A stretch of DNA of 64,000 bases from Blastochloris viridis (lineage in GTDB: Bacteria > Pseudomonadota > Alphaproteobacteria > Rhizobiales > Xanthobacteraceae). The notes beneath the pieces are model-generated. The model was not told where the DNA came from and ran no database searches. It worked only from the letters and a program-made list of their open reading frames with translations. The stretch covers positions 350,001 to 414,000 of the forward strand of contig NZ_CP012946.1 in assembly GCF_001402875.1 (NCBI RefSeq), read 5' to 3'. Below, piece after piece: positions 63,936 through 64,000 of this stretch; the first letter of the stretch is position 1; each line of letters starts with the position of its first letter. A program made the translations under genes and the position numbers.

Positions 63936-64000
63936 ATGGCCGAGCCGGACAATCTGGTGCTGTCGCTGCTGCGGGACCTTCGTAGCCGTATGGAGGCGAG
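63936..64000 (+). CDS. Start of a hypothetical gene, cut by the window edge
   Basis: Only 21 residues are visible (MAEPDNLVLSLLRDLRSRM and on), helical and charged. The beginning is like small coiled-coil hypothetical proteins of Rhizobiales with MAEPDNLVL. GGGAG precedes the ATG. Confidence 0.5.
   Translation, partial: MAEPDNLVLSLLRDLRSRMEA

Overview
The window is chromosomal DNA of about 70% G+C from an alphaproteobacterium, most likely of the Hyphomicrobiales (Rhizobiales). Evidence for this is the tRNA-His with discriminator A73 and no encoded G-1, a probable SAM-II riboswitch before metNIQ, the ArsR-methyltransferase/metF pair, the Sua5-type TsaC tail, Met-rich and AAD-type exported proteins, and REP-like CCCTCTCCCC elements. 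A BLUF photoreceptor and acyl-CoA catabolism fit a versatile, possibly phototrophic relative of Rhodopseudomonas, Rhodoplanes or Blastochloris, but the genus cannot be fixed from this sequence.

Region 1 (about 0.5-26.7 kb) is the interesting part: a dense biosynthetic gene cluster that I cannot match to a known product. It holds an ABC exporter, a ROK sugar kinase, an O-methyltransferase, an unknown protein, a GT2 glycosyltransferase, a PIG-L deacetylase, a ketoreductase, an acyl carrier protein, an AMP-ligase/methyltransferase fusion, a radical SAM enzyme, a B12-type radical SAM enzyme, two alkaline-phosphatase-superfamily proteins (one degenerate), a HAD phosphatase, a kelch propeller, a DegT/AHBA-synthase-like aminotransferase, a Gfo/Idh dehydrogenase, a fused ketosynthase/chain-length-factor-like protein, a GSA-type aminotransferase, an AsnB amidotransferase and a sulfotransferase. 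Gfo/Idh + DegT + HAD + ROK is the enzyme set of kanosamine (3-amino-3-deoxyglucose) pathways. ACP + ketoreductase + KS-CLF + AMP ligase is a small type II acyl or polyketide assembly line. My reading is a sulfated and/or methylated, amidated acyl aminosugar that is exported; this is inference.

Region 2 (26.7-40 kb) is mixed: a secreted-type alpha/beta hydrolase, a metzincin protease with a small companion, an ahpD-ahpC peroxidase pair, tRNA-fMet, a CHAD protein, a KDPGal-type aldolase lacking the usual glutamate, a BLUF protein beside a degenerate GGDEF-EAL phosphodiesterase, a 26-residue membrane peptide, ettA and a YbjN-like protein. Region 3 (40-48 kb) is sulfur amino-acid metabolism: cbs plus cystathionine gamma-lyase/synthase, a KAT/YbdL-like aminotransferase and metNIQ, followed by an extraordinary Met/Cys-rich protein.

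Region 4 (48-57.4 kb) is an acyl-CoA catabolic run (acyl-CoA synthetase, HSD10-like dehydrogenase, thiolase, acyl-CoA dehydrogenase, PaaK-like ligase) with a divergent AraC regulator. It is interrupted between thiolase and dehydrogenase by an IS110-family element whose target site can be rebuilt exactly. Region 5 (57.5-64 kb) is housekeeping: prmB, DUF2293, a TsaA/TrmO-like methyltransferase, an outer-membrane barrel, an autoregulated ArsR-methyltransferase with a perfect operator, metF, and the start of one further gene.
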